Notes: generated from the sequence alone by a model not told the origin. DNA of 64,000 bases from DATBHW01 sp035307385 (GCA_035307385.1 DATGID010000050.1:1-64000), one strand, 5' to 3'. Counted from the first letter of the stretch, positions 1 to 8,564 are shown. Numbers and translations: made by a program.

Positions 1-129
1 CAGGCCATTGAACACGTCACGCAACGGATACTCGCGTTGGGGGGCTTCTTCGCTCATCAGGGTCAGGTACGGAGCGACAAAGGCCCACTCCTCATCGCTC
101 ACATCACTGGGGTACGGTTTTCTTGCCAT
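1..129 (-). CDS. IS5-family transposase, N-terminus only (cut by window edge)
   Basis: The minus-strand frame starts with ATG at 129 and stays open to base 1 (43 codons). It begins MARKPYPSDVSDEEWAFVAP, which matches the conserved opening of IS5-type DDE transposases (YPSDxxDEEWAxxxP). This N-terminal region precedes the catalytic domain, so no catalytic residue is visible. The enzyme would catalyse cut-and-paste movement of its own element. The gene may be intact or broken beyond the edge. Family assignment is by motif recognition only. Confidence 0.75.
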   Translation of the reverse strand, partial: MARKPYPSDVSDEEWAFVAPYLTLMSEEAPQREYPLRDVFNGL

Positions 130-165
130 GCCCCCAGTCTATCAGAAAAAGTTCAGAACAGACTC
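1..165 (-). mobile_element. End of an IS5-type insertion sequence
   Basis: The window opens inside an insertion sequence. It holds the first 43 codons of a transposase, then a short non-coding end at 130-165. Read on the minus strand, the outer boundary begins GAGTCTGTTCTGAAC, which looks like a terminal inverted repeat of this IS group. The partner end lies outside the window, so the exact boundary and any target duplication cannot be confirmed. Confidence 0.6.
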
Positions 166-802
166 TAAGGGCCTGCGGCCACCAAGTCCCTCTTCAGGGA
201 CTCCCCTCCCGTGTAAGCGAGGCGTTGGCCTCCAGCGCAAGCGCACGGTGTGCCAGGGTTGGGGGAACCCGTGAAGACGGGTTTGGTGGCGGAACGCCCC
301 TAGGCGCGGTTTTAACCGCCTGCGGGGAGGGGCGGCTTTACGCTGCTGCCCTGTGAATGTCCGCCACTTTTGTATAGCCCTGCTGGCGCTACACGTTGGA
401 AGCCATCTTGTCAAACAGCGCCTGGTATGGTATGCTTGTGCCAAGGCAACAGGCAGGCCAGTGCCAGATGCCTTGCTCATCCCCTTTTGTCGCTTTGCTG
501 CGGAAAATGCACAGCTTAGGGGTCAGCCATGCCAGGCGCACGGATGGCACAACCGAAGCCCCGTCATTTCCTCACTGGTGCGGATATTCCTCCCCAGCCT
601 GTTCTCGTGGGCGGCATCGCCGCCCACCTTGCGTGCCCCAGCCAGACGATTTTCTTGTTTTTCGCTTGTTTGGCACGTGGATTGCATCACCCTCAGTGTT
701 TTCCTCCGCATCTGGCGCGCCCGCCGCCTGATGAGATGCTGAAGTCTGGGTTTTCTTCGCCGTCCGTTTCATCCTCTGCAACACTCTACGAGGGAGAAGA
801 TC
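166..802. other. Gene-free stretch with small hairpins
   Basis: About 640 bases lie between the IS end and the DUF3311 gene. Open frames here give low-complexity, Arg- and Pro-rich translations with no recognisable family, so I call no gene. Small perfect hairpins are visible: AGTCCCT-CTTC-AGGGACT at 185-202, AACCCGT-GAAG-ACGGGTT near 265-282, and GCGGTT-TT-AACCGC near 306-319. They may be remnants of mobile DNA or weak terminators. The promoter of the downstream transporter genes presumably lies in the right half, but I see no convincing -35/-10 pair. Confidence 0.4.
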
Positions 803-1009
803 ATGACCAACGGTAACGGTACTCAAAAGCGGAGTTCATACTGGCTCCTGCTGCTGCTCATCCCATTCATTGCAACACTTGTCCCGGAGTTCTACAACTC
901 GACCTCGCCCGAATTGGCGGGCATTCCCTTCTTCTATTGGTATCAGTTGCTGTGGATTATCCTCACCGGCGTGCTGATGGGGGTGGTCTACGTGCTGAAA
1001 GCCTATTAG
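803..1009 (+). CDS. DUF3311 small membrane protein
   Basis: A 68-residue protein with two predicted membrane helices (about residues 12-30 and 43-66). The second carries the PFFYWYQLLWI segment typical of DUF3311 proteins. Members of this family are usually encoded just upstream of a sodium:solute symporter and are thought to be a small accessory subunit. Exactly that arrangement is seen here, with the symporter starting 90 bases downstream. GGGAGAAGATC before the ATG gives a good ribosome binding site. The biochemical role of the family is not established. Confidence 0.8.
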   Translation: MTNGNGTQKRSSYWLLLLLIPFIATLVPEFYNSTSPELAGIPFFYWYQLLWIILTGVLMGVVYVLKAY

Positions 1010-1099
1010 CGCCTTCGGCGGTCGTCTCCTACCTGTCTGGGGCGATGATGCCCCATTGCGTGGTCTCAGCTCAACCTGCATTCACAGGAGGAACCTTCG

Positions 1100-2623
1100 A
1101 TGATCGATTGGACAGCGTTAACCGTCTTTATCGTGTTTTTTGCCCTGGTGACCGTGCTGGGCTTTATTGCGGCGCGCTGGCGGCGCGGCGACCTGAATCA
1201 TATCCACGAGTGGGGACTGGCTGGGCGGCGCTTCGGCACGGTTGTGGCCTGGTTTTTGATCGGCGGCGATCTCTACACGGCCTACACCTTCATCGCCGTG
1301 CCAGGTGCGCTCTATGGCAAAGGGGCCATCGGCTTTTTCGCCGTGCCCTATACCATCATTGCCTGGCCGCTCTTCTTCATCGTCTTGCCCAAGTTCTGGA
1401 CGGTTGCCAAAAATCGCGGCTATGTCACAGCCTCCGATTTCGTGCGGGACCGCTTTGGCAGCAGCACGCTGGCGCTGCTGGTGGCAATCACCGGCATTCT
1501 GGCAACGATGCCCTATATCGCGCTTCAGATGGTGGGCATCGAGGTGTCGGTGCAGCAGATCGGCTTCAATGCCGAGCTTGCGCTGGTGATTGCGTTCCTG
1601 ATTCTGGCGGCGTACACCTATTACAGTGGGCTGCGCGCGCCAGCGATGATCGCGGTAGTCAAGGATGCGATGATCTACATTACGGTGATTGTCGCGCTCA
1701 TCGTCATTCCCGCCAAGATTGGCGGCTTCGGTAAGATTTTCGCCGCCGTGCCCGCGTCAAAGCTCACCCTGTCGCCCACCCTGTACGCGGGCTATGCCAC
1801 GCTGGCGTTGGGGTCGGCGCTGGCGCTGTTCCTGTATCCCCACGCGATTACCGGCGTGCTCAGCAGTAAGAGCCGCGAGGTCATCAAGCGCAACGCGGCG
1901 CTGCTGCCGATCTATTCGCTGCTGCTGGGCCTGATTGCCCTGTTTGGCTATATGGCGCTGGCGCTGCCGGTGCATCTGGCGAAGGGCCAGACCGGCAATA
2001 ACGCCGTTCCGGCGCTGCTGGCGGCCATCTTCCCGTCCTGGTTTACGGGCTTTGCCCTGGCGGCCATCTCGATTGGCGCGCTGGTGCCGGCAGCGGTGAT
2101 GTCGATTGCAGCGGCCAACCTCTTCACGCGCAACATCTACAAAGAATACTTCCGGCGTCAGTGTTCTGACAAGGAAGAGGCCAATGTCGCCAAGGCCGCG
2201 TCGTTGGTGGTAAAGCTTGGCGCGCTGGCCTTCATCATCTTCTTGCCATCGGCCACGGCGACGGCGATCAACCTGCAACTGCTGGGCGGGGTCTGGATTA
2301 TTCAGACGTTGCCGCCCGTCTTCCTGGGGCTGTATACCAAGTGGTTCCATCGTTACGCCATGATTATCGGCTGGATCGGCGGCATGGTTTCGGGCACCTG
2401 GCTGGCGGCGGCCAACGCCTATGCCTCGGTGACGCCGGTCAACTTCTTCGGAACCAAGGTAGCGCTGATGCCCGCGTTAGTAGCGCTGGTGGTGAATCTG
2501 GTGCTGTGCGTGGTGCTGACGCCAGTGTTCCAGGCGCTAAAAGTGTCTCAGGGCCAGGATGCCACCACCGAGGCCGATTACGCGGAGGTCGAGGCAGCGG
2601 GCATCCCAGCCGCCGGCGATTAG
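1100..2623 (+). CDS. Sodium:solute symporter (SSS family)
   Basis: A 507-residue polytopic inner-membrane protein with about 13 hydrophobic helices and the usual length of the SSS family. The N-terminal EWGLAGRRFGTVVAWFLIGGDLYTAYTF segment is characteristic of the monocarboxylate/organic-acid branch that pairs with DUF3311. It should couple Na+ entry to uptake of a small organic solute; the substrate cannot be read from sequence. AGGAGG lies just before the ATG. The preceding DUF3311 gene is in the same direction and probably cotranscribed. A strong terminator follows at 2680. Confidence 0.85.
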   Translation: MIDWTALTVFIVFFALVTVLGFIAARWRRGDLNHIHEWGLAGRRFGTVVAWFLIGGDLYTAYTFIAVPGALYGKGAIGFFAVPYTIIAWPLFFIVLPKFWTVAKNRGYVTASDFVRDRFGSSTLALLVAITGILATMPYIALQMVGIEVSVQQIGFNAELALVIAFLILAAYTYYSGLRAPAMIAVVKDAMIYITVIVALIVIPAKIGGFGKIFAAVPASKLTLSPTLYAGYATLALGSALALFLYPHAITGVLSSKSREVIKRNAALLPIYSLLLGLIALFGYMALALPVHLAKGQTGNNAVPALLAAIFPSWFTGFALAAISIGALVPAAVMSIAAANLFTRNIYKEYFRRQCSDKEEANVAKAASLVVKLGALAFIIFLPSATATAINLQLLGGVWIIQTLPPVFLGLYTKWFHRYAMIIGWIGGMVSGTWLAAANAYASVTPVNFFGTKVALMPALVALVVNLVLCVVLTPVFQALKVSQGQDATTEADYAEVEAAGIPAAGD

Positions 2624-2679
2624 TTTCGGGGTCAGGCTTCCTTGCTCGGATTGAGCGGGCCAATCTGAGCGCGTGGGCC

Positions 2680-2725
2680 GTGCCGCAGCGCTCCCAGCAA
2701 TGGGAGCGCTGCGGCACAGCTTTTG
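2680..2725 (+). terminator. Intrinsic terminator after the symporter gene
   Basis: A perfect 17-bp stem (2680-2696 with 2701-2717) is closed by a GCAA tetraloop and followed by AGCTTTTG on the plus strand. It lies 57 bases after the symporter stop and 8 bases before the stop of the convergent anti-sigma gene, so it may stop transcription from both sides. Confidence 0.8.
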
Positions 2726-2732
2726 TCTGGCC

Positions 2733-4895
2733 TCAGGTGGTGAAGGTCAGGGTGTTGACCATCTGCGTCAGCACGTCCGAGGGCGCGACGCCGTTGGCCG
2801 CGCTTTCGGTAATGTCCAGCATATTTTTGCCATCGGGGATGATGAAGCTGTCCCAGTTCAGCGCGGGGCAGCCACCCTCCACGGCAGCGCGCCCGGCCAC
2901 CTGAAGCTGGCGCGTGCTGAAGGCAAGACAGGCAGGCCCGCCCACCGCCTGCTGATCGGCTTGCTCTATCTGCTGCCAGAAGTCGAGCGCCGACCCTGAT
3001 TGCGGGCCTTCCGAAAGGGTAAGTTCAATTTTGATTGCGCCAGGCGGCAGGCCAGGATTTAAAACCTGCTCCATATGATAGTTAGTGAAGATCAGGTCCA
3101 GGTGCCCGACGCCGCAGGTATAATCGTTCGTTTGCCAGCCAGCGGGGTACTTGATGCTGAAGCCGCTCGCGTCGCTGTAGGTGGCCCAGGTGGTGAGCGG
3201 AATGGTAGGCACAGGCGTGCCTGCGCCGGGCGGCGAGAGCGTTGTGCCGGTGGGCACGTTGCATGGCGTGTCCGTTGGCGTGCTGGTCGGGGTGCCGGTC
3301 GGCGAAGACGCGCTGGTGCTGATGCTCCACGCGCCGTTCTGATAGCGCAGGATGGAGCCGTTGTTGCCAACCGCCCAGCCTTCCCCTGTCGAGAGCATGA
3401 AGACGCCGAGCAGGCCATCTGTGCCTGGCCCACGCACCTGCGTCCACTTGCCACCGCTGTAGTGGAAATAGAGATTGCCTCCGGTGAAGCTGCCCACAGC
3501 CCAGCCATCGGTGGGCGAGTCCATATACAGGGCACTGACGCTTGCGAACTGGTTTGCGCCGATGGCGAGCGGTGTCTGCGTATTGGTCCAGGTTGTTCCG
3601 TTGTAGTGGGCGAAGACCATATTTGCAGGGGGCGCGGAGCCAGCAAGGAACGCATTCACCGGGCCGGTTGAGGTCGTGAGGAACTTGAGGCCCACCATCC
3701 AACCATCGCTGGCCGCAACCATCGAAAGACTAAGGATTTCATCGATGGCGGACGGCTTTTGCACCTGGACCCACTTGCTTCCCGTGTAATGCAGGAGGAT
3801 GCTGGTGTTTCCCAGCGACCCGACTGCATTTCCTGCAATCCAGCCATCGCTGGCGGAAGTCATGCTGATGTTGGAAAGCCCCCAACCGGGAGCTTGCACC
3901 TGGGTCCAGCTTCGCCCGTTATAATGCAGCAGCAGACTGGTTGTCGAAGCTGGCCCTTGCTCGCCTCCAACAGCGCCAACGGCCCAGCCATTGCTGGCCG
4001 AGGTCATGAAGATGTCTGCCAGAGCACTGTCGAAGAGCGGCCCCTGCTGCGCCCAGTGGTCGCCCGAATAGTGCAAGATGAACGCCCTGTATGCTGTCGT
4101 GGCCCCTTGCGCGTTATTCTCCGTGACGGTGGCGTTACCAATGGCCCAGCCTTCGCTGGCCGACACCATAAAGACACGCTGAAGCGAAGAACTAAGCGTG
4201 TGCAGGTTCTGGTTGGTGGGAGCGCTGATCTGGTCCCACTGCGTGCCGGTATAGTGCAAGATCAGGCTCTCGGTGTTGTTGGTGGAGGTGTTGGTTGACC
4301 CAACGGCCCAGCCATCCGTGGACGACACCATAAAGACGCTGTTTAAGTTGTCTCCCTGTTGGGGAAAATAACGCGAAAGGTCAGCCGTTGGCGTGGCCTT
4401 GAGCGCGTGCTGCTTGCCCTGGTTGGGCGCTGCGCGGCTCTCGAAGAGGGCCACGCTGACGGCGGCGATGACGAAGACGGCGGCGATGGCGCTGAGAATG
4501 GGAACCAGCCGTCGCCCACGACGCGCAGGCTGAGGACGTGTCGGGCGCGCTGGTGGCGCGGAGCGGTGCGCGCGCTGCCCGCCGTTTGATTGCGGCGCGG
4601 ACATGGGTTCCGGTGGCGCGGTGCGCGGGCGATAGTCGCGGCTGGTGATGTCGCGGATGTCGGCTGGCGAAAGCGGCCCGCGCGGCGTGGTGCCAAAGTG
4701 GCGCGACAGCAAATCATCCAGTTGGGTATAGCCGTCAAGTTCGCTCTGGCAATAGTCGCAGGTTGCCAGATGTTGGCGCAGACGACTGCTGTCGCGGGGG
4801 TCCAGGCGCTCCTGGCCGACGAGTGAGAGCAGCGGGGCAAAATATTCGCAAGCAGGCCCAGGCTGAGGCGAGCGGGTGTGATAGTGATTATTCAT
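2733..4895 (-). CDS. Membrane anti-sigma factor with extracytoplasmic propeller-like repeats
   Basis: A 720-residue protein. The N-terminal cytoplasmic part carries a zinc-finger anti-sigma motif, H42-x3-C46-x2-C49 (HLATCDYC). A Pro-rich linker leads to one membrane helix (about 130-151). The outside part holds seven or eight repeats around the phrase S-x-DGWAVG, resembling Ycf48/BNR-type beta-propellers, then a Thr/Pro linker (about 545-590) and a C-terminal domain of roughly 150 residues. The start was set at 4895 because it overlaps the stop of the upstream sigma factor gene by 8 bases; the open frame continues further but is then a shadow of that gene. It probably sequesters the sigma factor and releases it on an external signal. 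The ligand is unknown. Confidence 0.85.
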   Translation of the reverse strand: MNNHYHTRSPQPGPACEYFAPLLSLVGQERLDPRDSSRLRQHLATCDYCQSELDGYTQLDDLLSRHFGTTPRGPLSPADIRDITSRDYRPRTAPPEPMSAPQSNGGQRAHRSAPPARPTRPQPARRGRRLVPILSAIAAVFVIAAVSVALFESRAAPNQGKQHALKATPTADLSRYFPQQGDNLNSVFMVSSTDGWAVGSTNTSTNNTESLILHYTGTQWDQISAPTNQNLHTLSSSLQRVFMVSASEGWAIGNATVTENNAQGATTAYRAFILHYSGDHWAQQGPLFDSALADIFMTSASNGWAVGAVGGEQGPASTTSLLLHYNGRSWTQVQAPGWGLSNISMTSASDGWIAGNAVGSLGNTSILLHYTGSKWVQVQKPSAIDEILSLSMVAASDGWMVGLKFLTTSTGPVNAFLAGSAPPANMVFAHYNGTTWTNTQTPLAIGANQFASVSALYMDSPTDGWAVGSFTGGNLYFHYSGGKWTQVRGPGTDGLLGVFMLSTGEGWAVGNNGSILRYQNGAWSISTSASSPTGTPTSTPTDTPCNVPTGTTLSPPGAGTPVPTIPLTTWATYSDASGFSIKYPAGWQTNDYTCGVGHLDLIFTNYHMEQVLNPGLPPGAIKIELTLSEGPQSGSALDFWQQIEQADQQAVGGPACLAFSTRQLQVAGRAAVEGGCPALNWDSFIIPDGKNMLDITESAANGVAPSDVLTQMVNTLTFTT

Positions 4896-5487
4896 GGGAA
4901 AAGTCCTTCCGAGATGGGAACTGCTGCGATGGAACTTCTTGCGCCAGATAGGCGGCGCGCAGCCGCTGCTTGGCGCGGGAAAGGCGCTTGTTGATGATGT
5001 CGGGCGGCGCGCCAATGATGTCGCCCGCCTCCGCCGCGCTGAAGCCTTGCACCACGCGCAGCAGAAGGCAGGCAACGTCGGGCGGCGTCAGGCTGGCAAG
5101 GGCAGCCTGGAGCGCCTCGCGCTCGGCAATGTGTTCTTCAAAGGGCAGATAAGCAGCATAAGAATCGGGGTGTTGCTCGTGGCTTGCTTCTAATGATTCC
5201 CAGCGAATGAGCCGCCGACGCCGCAGCAGGGAAATGGCCCGATGATAGGCCACCTGGAAGAGCCAGCGGCGCATCGCGTCGGGCGGGCTATCGGCGGTGA
5301 AGGGCGATTGGCGCTGGCTGGCGGCCCGCCAGGCATCGTGAAAGGTATCTTGCGTCAGGTCGCGCGCCTGTTCGGGGTTGCCCACCAATCCGCAGAGGAA
5401 CCCGAACAGCGCGCCCTGATGCCGGTTGACGAGCGCGGTAAAGTCCAACGGCGAAAGAGGCGGCGCGGGCGCAGATAGATCAGACAT
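4888..5487 (-). CDS. ECF-type RNA polymerase sigma factor
   Basis: A 199-residue sigma-70 family protein of ECF size. Region 2 is visible as FTALVNRHQGALFGFLCGLV, then DLTQDTFHDAWR and a region 2.4-like MRRWLFQVAYHRAISLLRRRR. Region 4 follows as SLTPPDVACLLLRVVQGFSAAEAGDIIG-x-PPDIINKRLSRAKQRLR. The start at 5487 (MSDLSAPAPP) is preceded by AGAGGA; a longer frame upstream lacks support. It overlaps the downstream anti-sigma gene by 8 bases, so the two are translationally coupled. It should direct RNA polymerase to an extracytoplasmic stress regulon. No autoregulated promoter motif was recognised. Confidence 0.88.
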   Translation of the reverse strand: MSDLSAPAPPLSPLDFTALVNRHQGALFGFLCGLVGNPEQARDLTQDTFHDAWRAASQRQSPFTADSPPDAMRRWLFQVAYHRAISLLRRRRLIRWESLEASHEQHPDSYAAYLPFEEHIAEREALQAALASLTPPDVACLLLRVVQGFSAAEAGDIIGAPPDIINKRLSRAKQRLRAAYLAQEVPSQQFPSRKDFSHE

Positions 5488-5603
5488 ACATGCAATATCC
5501 TCTTTAGCAGAAAGAGTGGCGGCGTCGCCGGATAGAAGCTTCTGTTCTCTAAGCGCACGAGCGGCCCAAATCGGACAGGGTGATTGCCCGTCTTTTGGAG
5601 AGG

Positions 5604-6404
5604 TTAGAGCGAAGTGATGTTGATCGAATCGATCTCCAGCCATTCGGGGCCAGAATTGAGCGCGCCGAAGTGGAAATGGCCGCGCGGCGTGGCGATGGCA
5701 TACTGGTTATCAATCCAGGCGACGAAGCCCAGCGGGCCACGCGGCGGATTGGGCGCGGTGAAGACCTCTGCGCCATCGACCCAGAAACGCGCGGCTTCGC
5801 GCCGCCATTCCAGCCGATAGTCGTGCCAGGTGGTAAGATCAGTATCGAGGATGGATTCCTTCGTGCCGCTGAGGCGCTGCACCCAGCGCGCGGCTGCCGC
5901 CTGATTGCCGGTCACCCGCGCCAGGGCGACACTTGCCAGCGTGGGCAGCCCGGCGGCCAGCGCGCCAGGGCGCTGCGTGTGGACAACCTGCGCTTTCCAG
6001 CCCCAGCCAGGGCTGCCAGGGACAAGCTGCATCTGCGAGGGCGGCGAGGCATAGAAGAACCAGACGGCTTCGGGCAGGCGAAAGACTTTGCCAGCGGGGT
6101 TAAAGGGCAGATTCCAGAAGCCGAAGCCCGCCGTGCCCACCAGCGCAAAGCGGCCACCGGTGCCCTGGGGATGCGCGGCAGGATTGGAGGCGCGAGCGCG
6201 CACGTCCATGCGCAGCGGCGGACGCCAGGAGAACCGTAAGCCCGTGGGAAAGTCGTGGTCGTCGATCTGGGCGTCGGTATAGAGGTCTTCGGTGGCGGCC
6301 TCGAAGGACAGGCGCAGGATGGATGACGCGCTGCTCACCTCGCCTTCGCCCAGGCGCATGATGTTCCAGCGGGTATCGAGCGGCTTATCGAAATCGTCGT
6401 GCAT
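5604..6404 (-). CDS. Concanavalin-like (GH16-type fold) protein, function unknown
   Basis: A 266-residue protein beginning MHDDFDKPLDTRWNIMRLGEG, an opening seen in laminarinase-like beta-sandwich proteins (DDFD-x-LD-x-RW). Later segments such as TTWHDYRLEWRREAARFWVDGAEVF match the carbohydrate-binding sandwich pattern of GH16 and LamG proteins. I do not find the GH16 catalytic E-x-D-x-x-E motif, so a hydrolase call is not supported and a binding role is as likely. There is no signal peptide. GAGGG precedes the start; a GTG one codon upstream (6407) is an alternative. It lies 116 bases before the sigma gene in the same direction. Confidence 0.65.
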   Translation of the reverse strand: MHDDFDKPLDTRWNIMRLGEGEVSSASSILRLSFEAATEDLYTDAQIDDHDFPTGLRFSWRPPLRMDVRARASNPAAHPQGTGGRFALVGTAGFGFWNLPFNPAGKVFRLPEAVWFFYASPPSQMQLVPGSPGWGWKAQVVHTQRPGALAAGLPTLASVALARVTGNQAAAARWVQRLSGTKESILDTDLTTWHDYRLEWRREAARFWVDGAEVFTAPNPPRGPLGFVAWIDNQYAIATPRGHFHFGALNSGPEWLEIDSINITSL

Positions 6405-6470
6405 CACAGTGTACCCTCATATCTGCTTGTCGTATCAAATCATACACTATGGCTCAAGAAGGAGCAAGCA

Positions 6471-7682
6471 ATGTCACGCGCCGTGCGTTATCCTACCATC
6501 TCGCTGAAGCCACGCCGGGAAGCGCCCCTGCTGGCGGGGCACGCCTGGGTGTTTTCCGGGGCGATTCACCAGCTTTCGCGTCCGGCTGAGGCGGGCGAAA
6601 TCGTCGATGTGCGCACAGCAGAGGGCGCGTTCATCGGGCGCGGCTATTATCACCCGCAGACGGATATTGCCGTGCGCCTGCTGACCCGCGATGCCGAAGA
6701 GGCGATTGATGTCGCCTTTCTGCGGCGCATGCTTCGGCAGGCAGCGCGGCTGCGCGAGGCGCTGGACCGCGACCACACCAACGCCTTTCGCCTGGTGAAC
6801 TCGGAGGGCGACGGTCTGCCCGGCGTGATCATCGACAGCTACGCGGGCCATCTCGTCGCGCAGATTTCGACGGCTGGCATGGAGCGGCTGCGCGAGCCGC
6901 TGGTGCAGGCGCTGGTGGAGGAGATGCAGCCGCGCGGCGTGCTGCTGCGCAATGACGCCAGCGGGCGCGCGCGCGAGGGCCTGCGCCGCGAGCCGCCAGC
7001 CGTGGCGGCGGGCGAGGTGCCGCAGCAGATCGAGATTCGCGAGCATGATTTGCGCTTTCTGGTGGACCCCTGGCAGGGCCAGAAGACAGGCTTTTTTCTG
7101 GACCAGCGCGATAAACGCCTGGCCCTCCAGAAATATGCCAGAGGCGCGGGCACGCGAGTGCTGAACTGCTTCAGCTATACCAGCGCGTTTGGCGTCTACG
7201 CGGCGGTGACCAGCCCCCAGACGCAGGTGACCAGCGTGGATACCTCAGCACCCGCGCTGGAGGCGGCGCGTGCCAACTTCGCGCTGAACGGCCTGGACCC
7301 GCAGCGGCATGCTTTTGTGCCCGCCGATGTGTTCGACTTTCTGGAACAGGCAGTGGCGCGCGGCGAACGCTATGACGTGATCGTGCTGGACCCGCCTGCC
7401 TTCGCTAAAAGCCAGAGCGCCCGCAGCCAGGCGCTGCGGGCCTATCGGCGGCTGAACACGCTGGGCATGCAGACGTTGGAGCCGGGCGGCATCTTGCTCA
7501 GTTGCTCGTGTTCGGGGACGATTGGGCTGGATGATCTGCTGGGCGCGATTGAGCAATCGGCACAGCGGGTGACGCGCCAGGCGCAACTGCTGGAAGCCTT
7601 CGGGCATGGGTTCGATCACCCGCTGAACCTGACGATGCCCGAAACTGCCTACCTCAAAGCGGTCTTCGTGCGCGTGCTGTAA
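6471..7682 (+). CDS. Class I rRNA large-subunit methyltransferase, RlmI-like
   Basis: A 403-residue cytoplasmic enzyme. The N-terminal 80 residues form a PUA-like RNA-binding domain (LKPRREAPLLAGHAWVFSGAI). A central segment has FRLVNSEGDGLPGVIIDSY and GQKTGFFLDQRDKR, both conserved in RlmI/YccW. The SAM-binding Rossmann core follows (VLNCFSYTSAFGVYAA, then VIVLDPPAFAKS), and the SCSCSG stretch aligns with the cysteine loop of m5C RNA methyltransferases. RlmI makes 5-methylcytosine in 23S rRNA; the exact target here is inferred. AAGGAG precedes the ATG at 6471. A frame starting 24 codons earlier has no ribosome binding site. Confidence 0.85.
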   Translation: MSRAVRYPTISLKPRREAPLLAGHAWVFSGAIHQLSRPAEAGEIVDVRTAEGAFIGRGYYHPQTDIAVRLLTRDAEEAIDVAFLRRMLRQAARLREALDRDHTNAFRLVNSEGDGLPGVIIDSYAGHLVAQISTAGMERLREPLVQALVEEMQPRGVLLRNDASGRAREGLRREPPAVAAGEVPQQIEIREHDLRFLVDPWQGQKTGFFLDQRDKRLALQKYARGAGTRVLNCFSYTSAFGVYAAVTSPQTQVTSVDTSAPALEAARANFALNGLDPQRHAFVPADVFDFLEQAVARGERYDVIVLDPPAFAKSQSARSQALRAYRRLNTLGMQTLEPGGILLSCSCSGTIGLDDLLGAIEQSAQRVTRQAQLLEAFGHGFDHPLNLTMPETAYLKAVFVRVL

Positions 7683-7717
7683 GGGTTTCTCCCCCTGACA
7701 TCTCCCCGTCGGCACTG

Positions 7718-7738
7718 TCCCCTTTAGGGGGATTTTAA
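7718..7738 (+). terminator. Intrinsic terminator after the methyltransferase gene
   Basis: TCCCC-TTTAG-GGGGA (7718-7732) is followed directly by TTTTAA. It lies 36 bases after the methyltransferase stop and has the hairpin plus U-run form of a rho-independent terminator, although the stem is short. Confidence 0.6.
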
Positions 7739-7788
7739 TCGCCGCCAGGAATGCCTCACAAACCGTCGCTCTCGCAGCGTTAGCCATT

Positions 7789-7897
7789 GGTAGCGCCGCC
7801 TTCCAGGCGGCAAAACGCTGGGCCAAGGCACACGTTGCTCTCTTGAGTGACCGTTCGCTTCAGCGTTCCGTTGAGCCGCCTGGAAGGCGGCGCTACC
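7789..7897. repeat. 23-bp perfect inverted repeat, each arm itself a hairpin
   Basis: Bases 7789-7811 and 7875-7897 are perfect reverse complements over 23 positions, separated by 63 bases. Each arm contains its own palindrome, GCCGCC-TTCCA-GGCGGC, so the region can fold as two small hairpins or one long stem. No frame crossing it resembles a known family. This architecture suits a miniature mobile element or a REP-like repeat. I did not find a second copy in the window. Confidence 0.7.
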
Positions 7898-8160
7898 CAG
7901 GTCTCACTCTTGGCAAGAGGCATATCACAAGTTTCTATCCCAAACGGGAGCGGCGGCCATTGAGGCTGCCGTGCTTCTAGCATAGCATGGGAAGCGCCGG
8001 GGCGGGCGGTTGTACCAGGGAACCGAGGAAGACGATACCATCTGAGACTCCCCCTTTCATGCAGTCCAACTGCATAGAAAATGGAACGACCACATCCGAA
8101 ACCTGGCCCAAACAGGCCGCAGCGGTTCGCAGATATGGTCGATAGGGTCTCAATGATACA

Positions 8161-8237
8161 ATGACCCCACCTCCCTATCTGGTTGGACCGGATGTGGGGT
8201 CATGGCAGGGCCGGTGTTGATACCACCGGCTATGCCA
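8161..8237. repeat. Two adjoining inverted repeats upstream of the EF-Tu-like gene
   Basis: ATGACCCCAC (8161-8170) and GTGGGGTCAT (8194-8203) form a perfect 10-bp stem with a 23-base loop. Directly beside it, 8203-8216 and 8224-8237 form a 12-bp stem (TGGCA, then GCCGGTG) with one 2-base internal mismatch. A third hairpin, GGGTATG-GTGAGAG-CATACCC, lies at 8299-8319. The cluster is downstream of the leftward promoter at 8311-8339, so it could be part of a structured transcript. Confidence 0.55.
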
Positions 8238-8310
8238 GCCGTTCAATTGTCGCTCAAGTGGTGGTTCATACCCTCCACAACAATGGACACCAATCAACGG
8301 GTATGGTGAG

Positions 8311-8339
8311 AGCATACCCTGCTTGCGCGAGCCTGTCAA
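8311..8339 (-). promoter_or_regulatory. Leftward sigma-70-type promoter with no gene downstream
   Basis: On the minus strand TTGACA (8339-8334) is followed by a 17-bp spacer and TATGCT (8316-8311). Transcription would start near 8304 and run left through the inverted repeats at 8161-8237. No credible protein-coding frame lies within the next 600 bases, so a non-coding transcript is possible. Confidence 0.45.
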
Positions 8340-8564
8340 GCATTTATCCCAAAAGTCAGGGGCATTGCCAACGTCGAAATGCCCGTACCTGTGACTTCGG
8401 TGACTTCTTGTCGGAGTGATGTCCTGGTCTCTCTGAAGCACCCCCATAGATGGTGTAGTTTTTGTAGATTTTGTAGACGCTTCGTTTCGTCTGCAATTCT
8501 TGAGGCTCTGTGACGTTCCTCTGTGAGACGAAAGTTCCACGCTATACGAGGAGGCAAACGCTTT

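Noticed and set aside
353..742. 129-codon plus-strand frame before the DUF3311 gene
   Set aside because: Translation is low in structure and overlaps other random frames; no ribosome binding site or family.
937..1734. 265-codon frame overlapping the symporter
   Set aside because: Shadow in another frame of an unmistakable SSS transporter.
4896..5075. Upstream extension of the anti-sigma frame by 60 codons
   Set aside because: It overlaps the sigma factor gene in another frame, is Arg/Ser-rich shadow sequence and lacks the zinc-finger family start.
7780..7983. 67-codon minus-strand frame through the inverted repeat
   Set aside because: Its only pattern (APPSRRL and RLEGGAT) comes from the inverted repeat itself.
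8128..8150. GGTTCGCAGAT resembling a tRNA T-arm
   Set aside because: No acceptor or anticodon stem can be paired around it.
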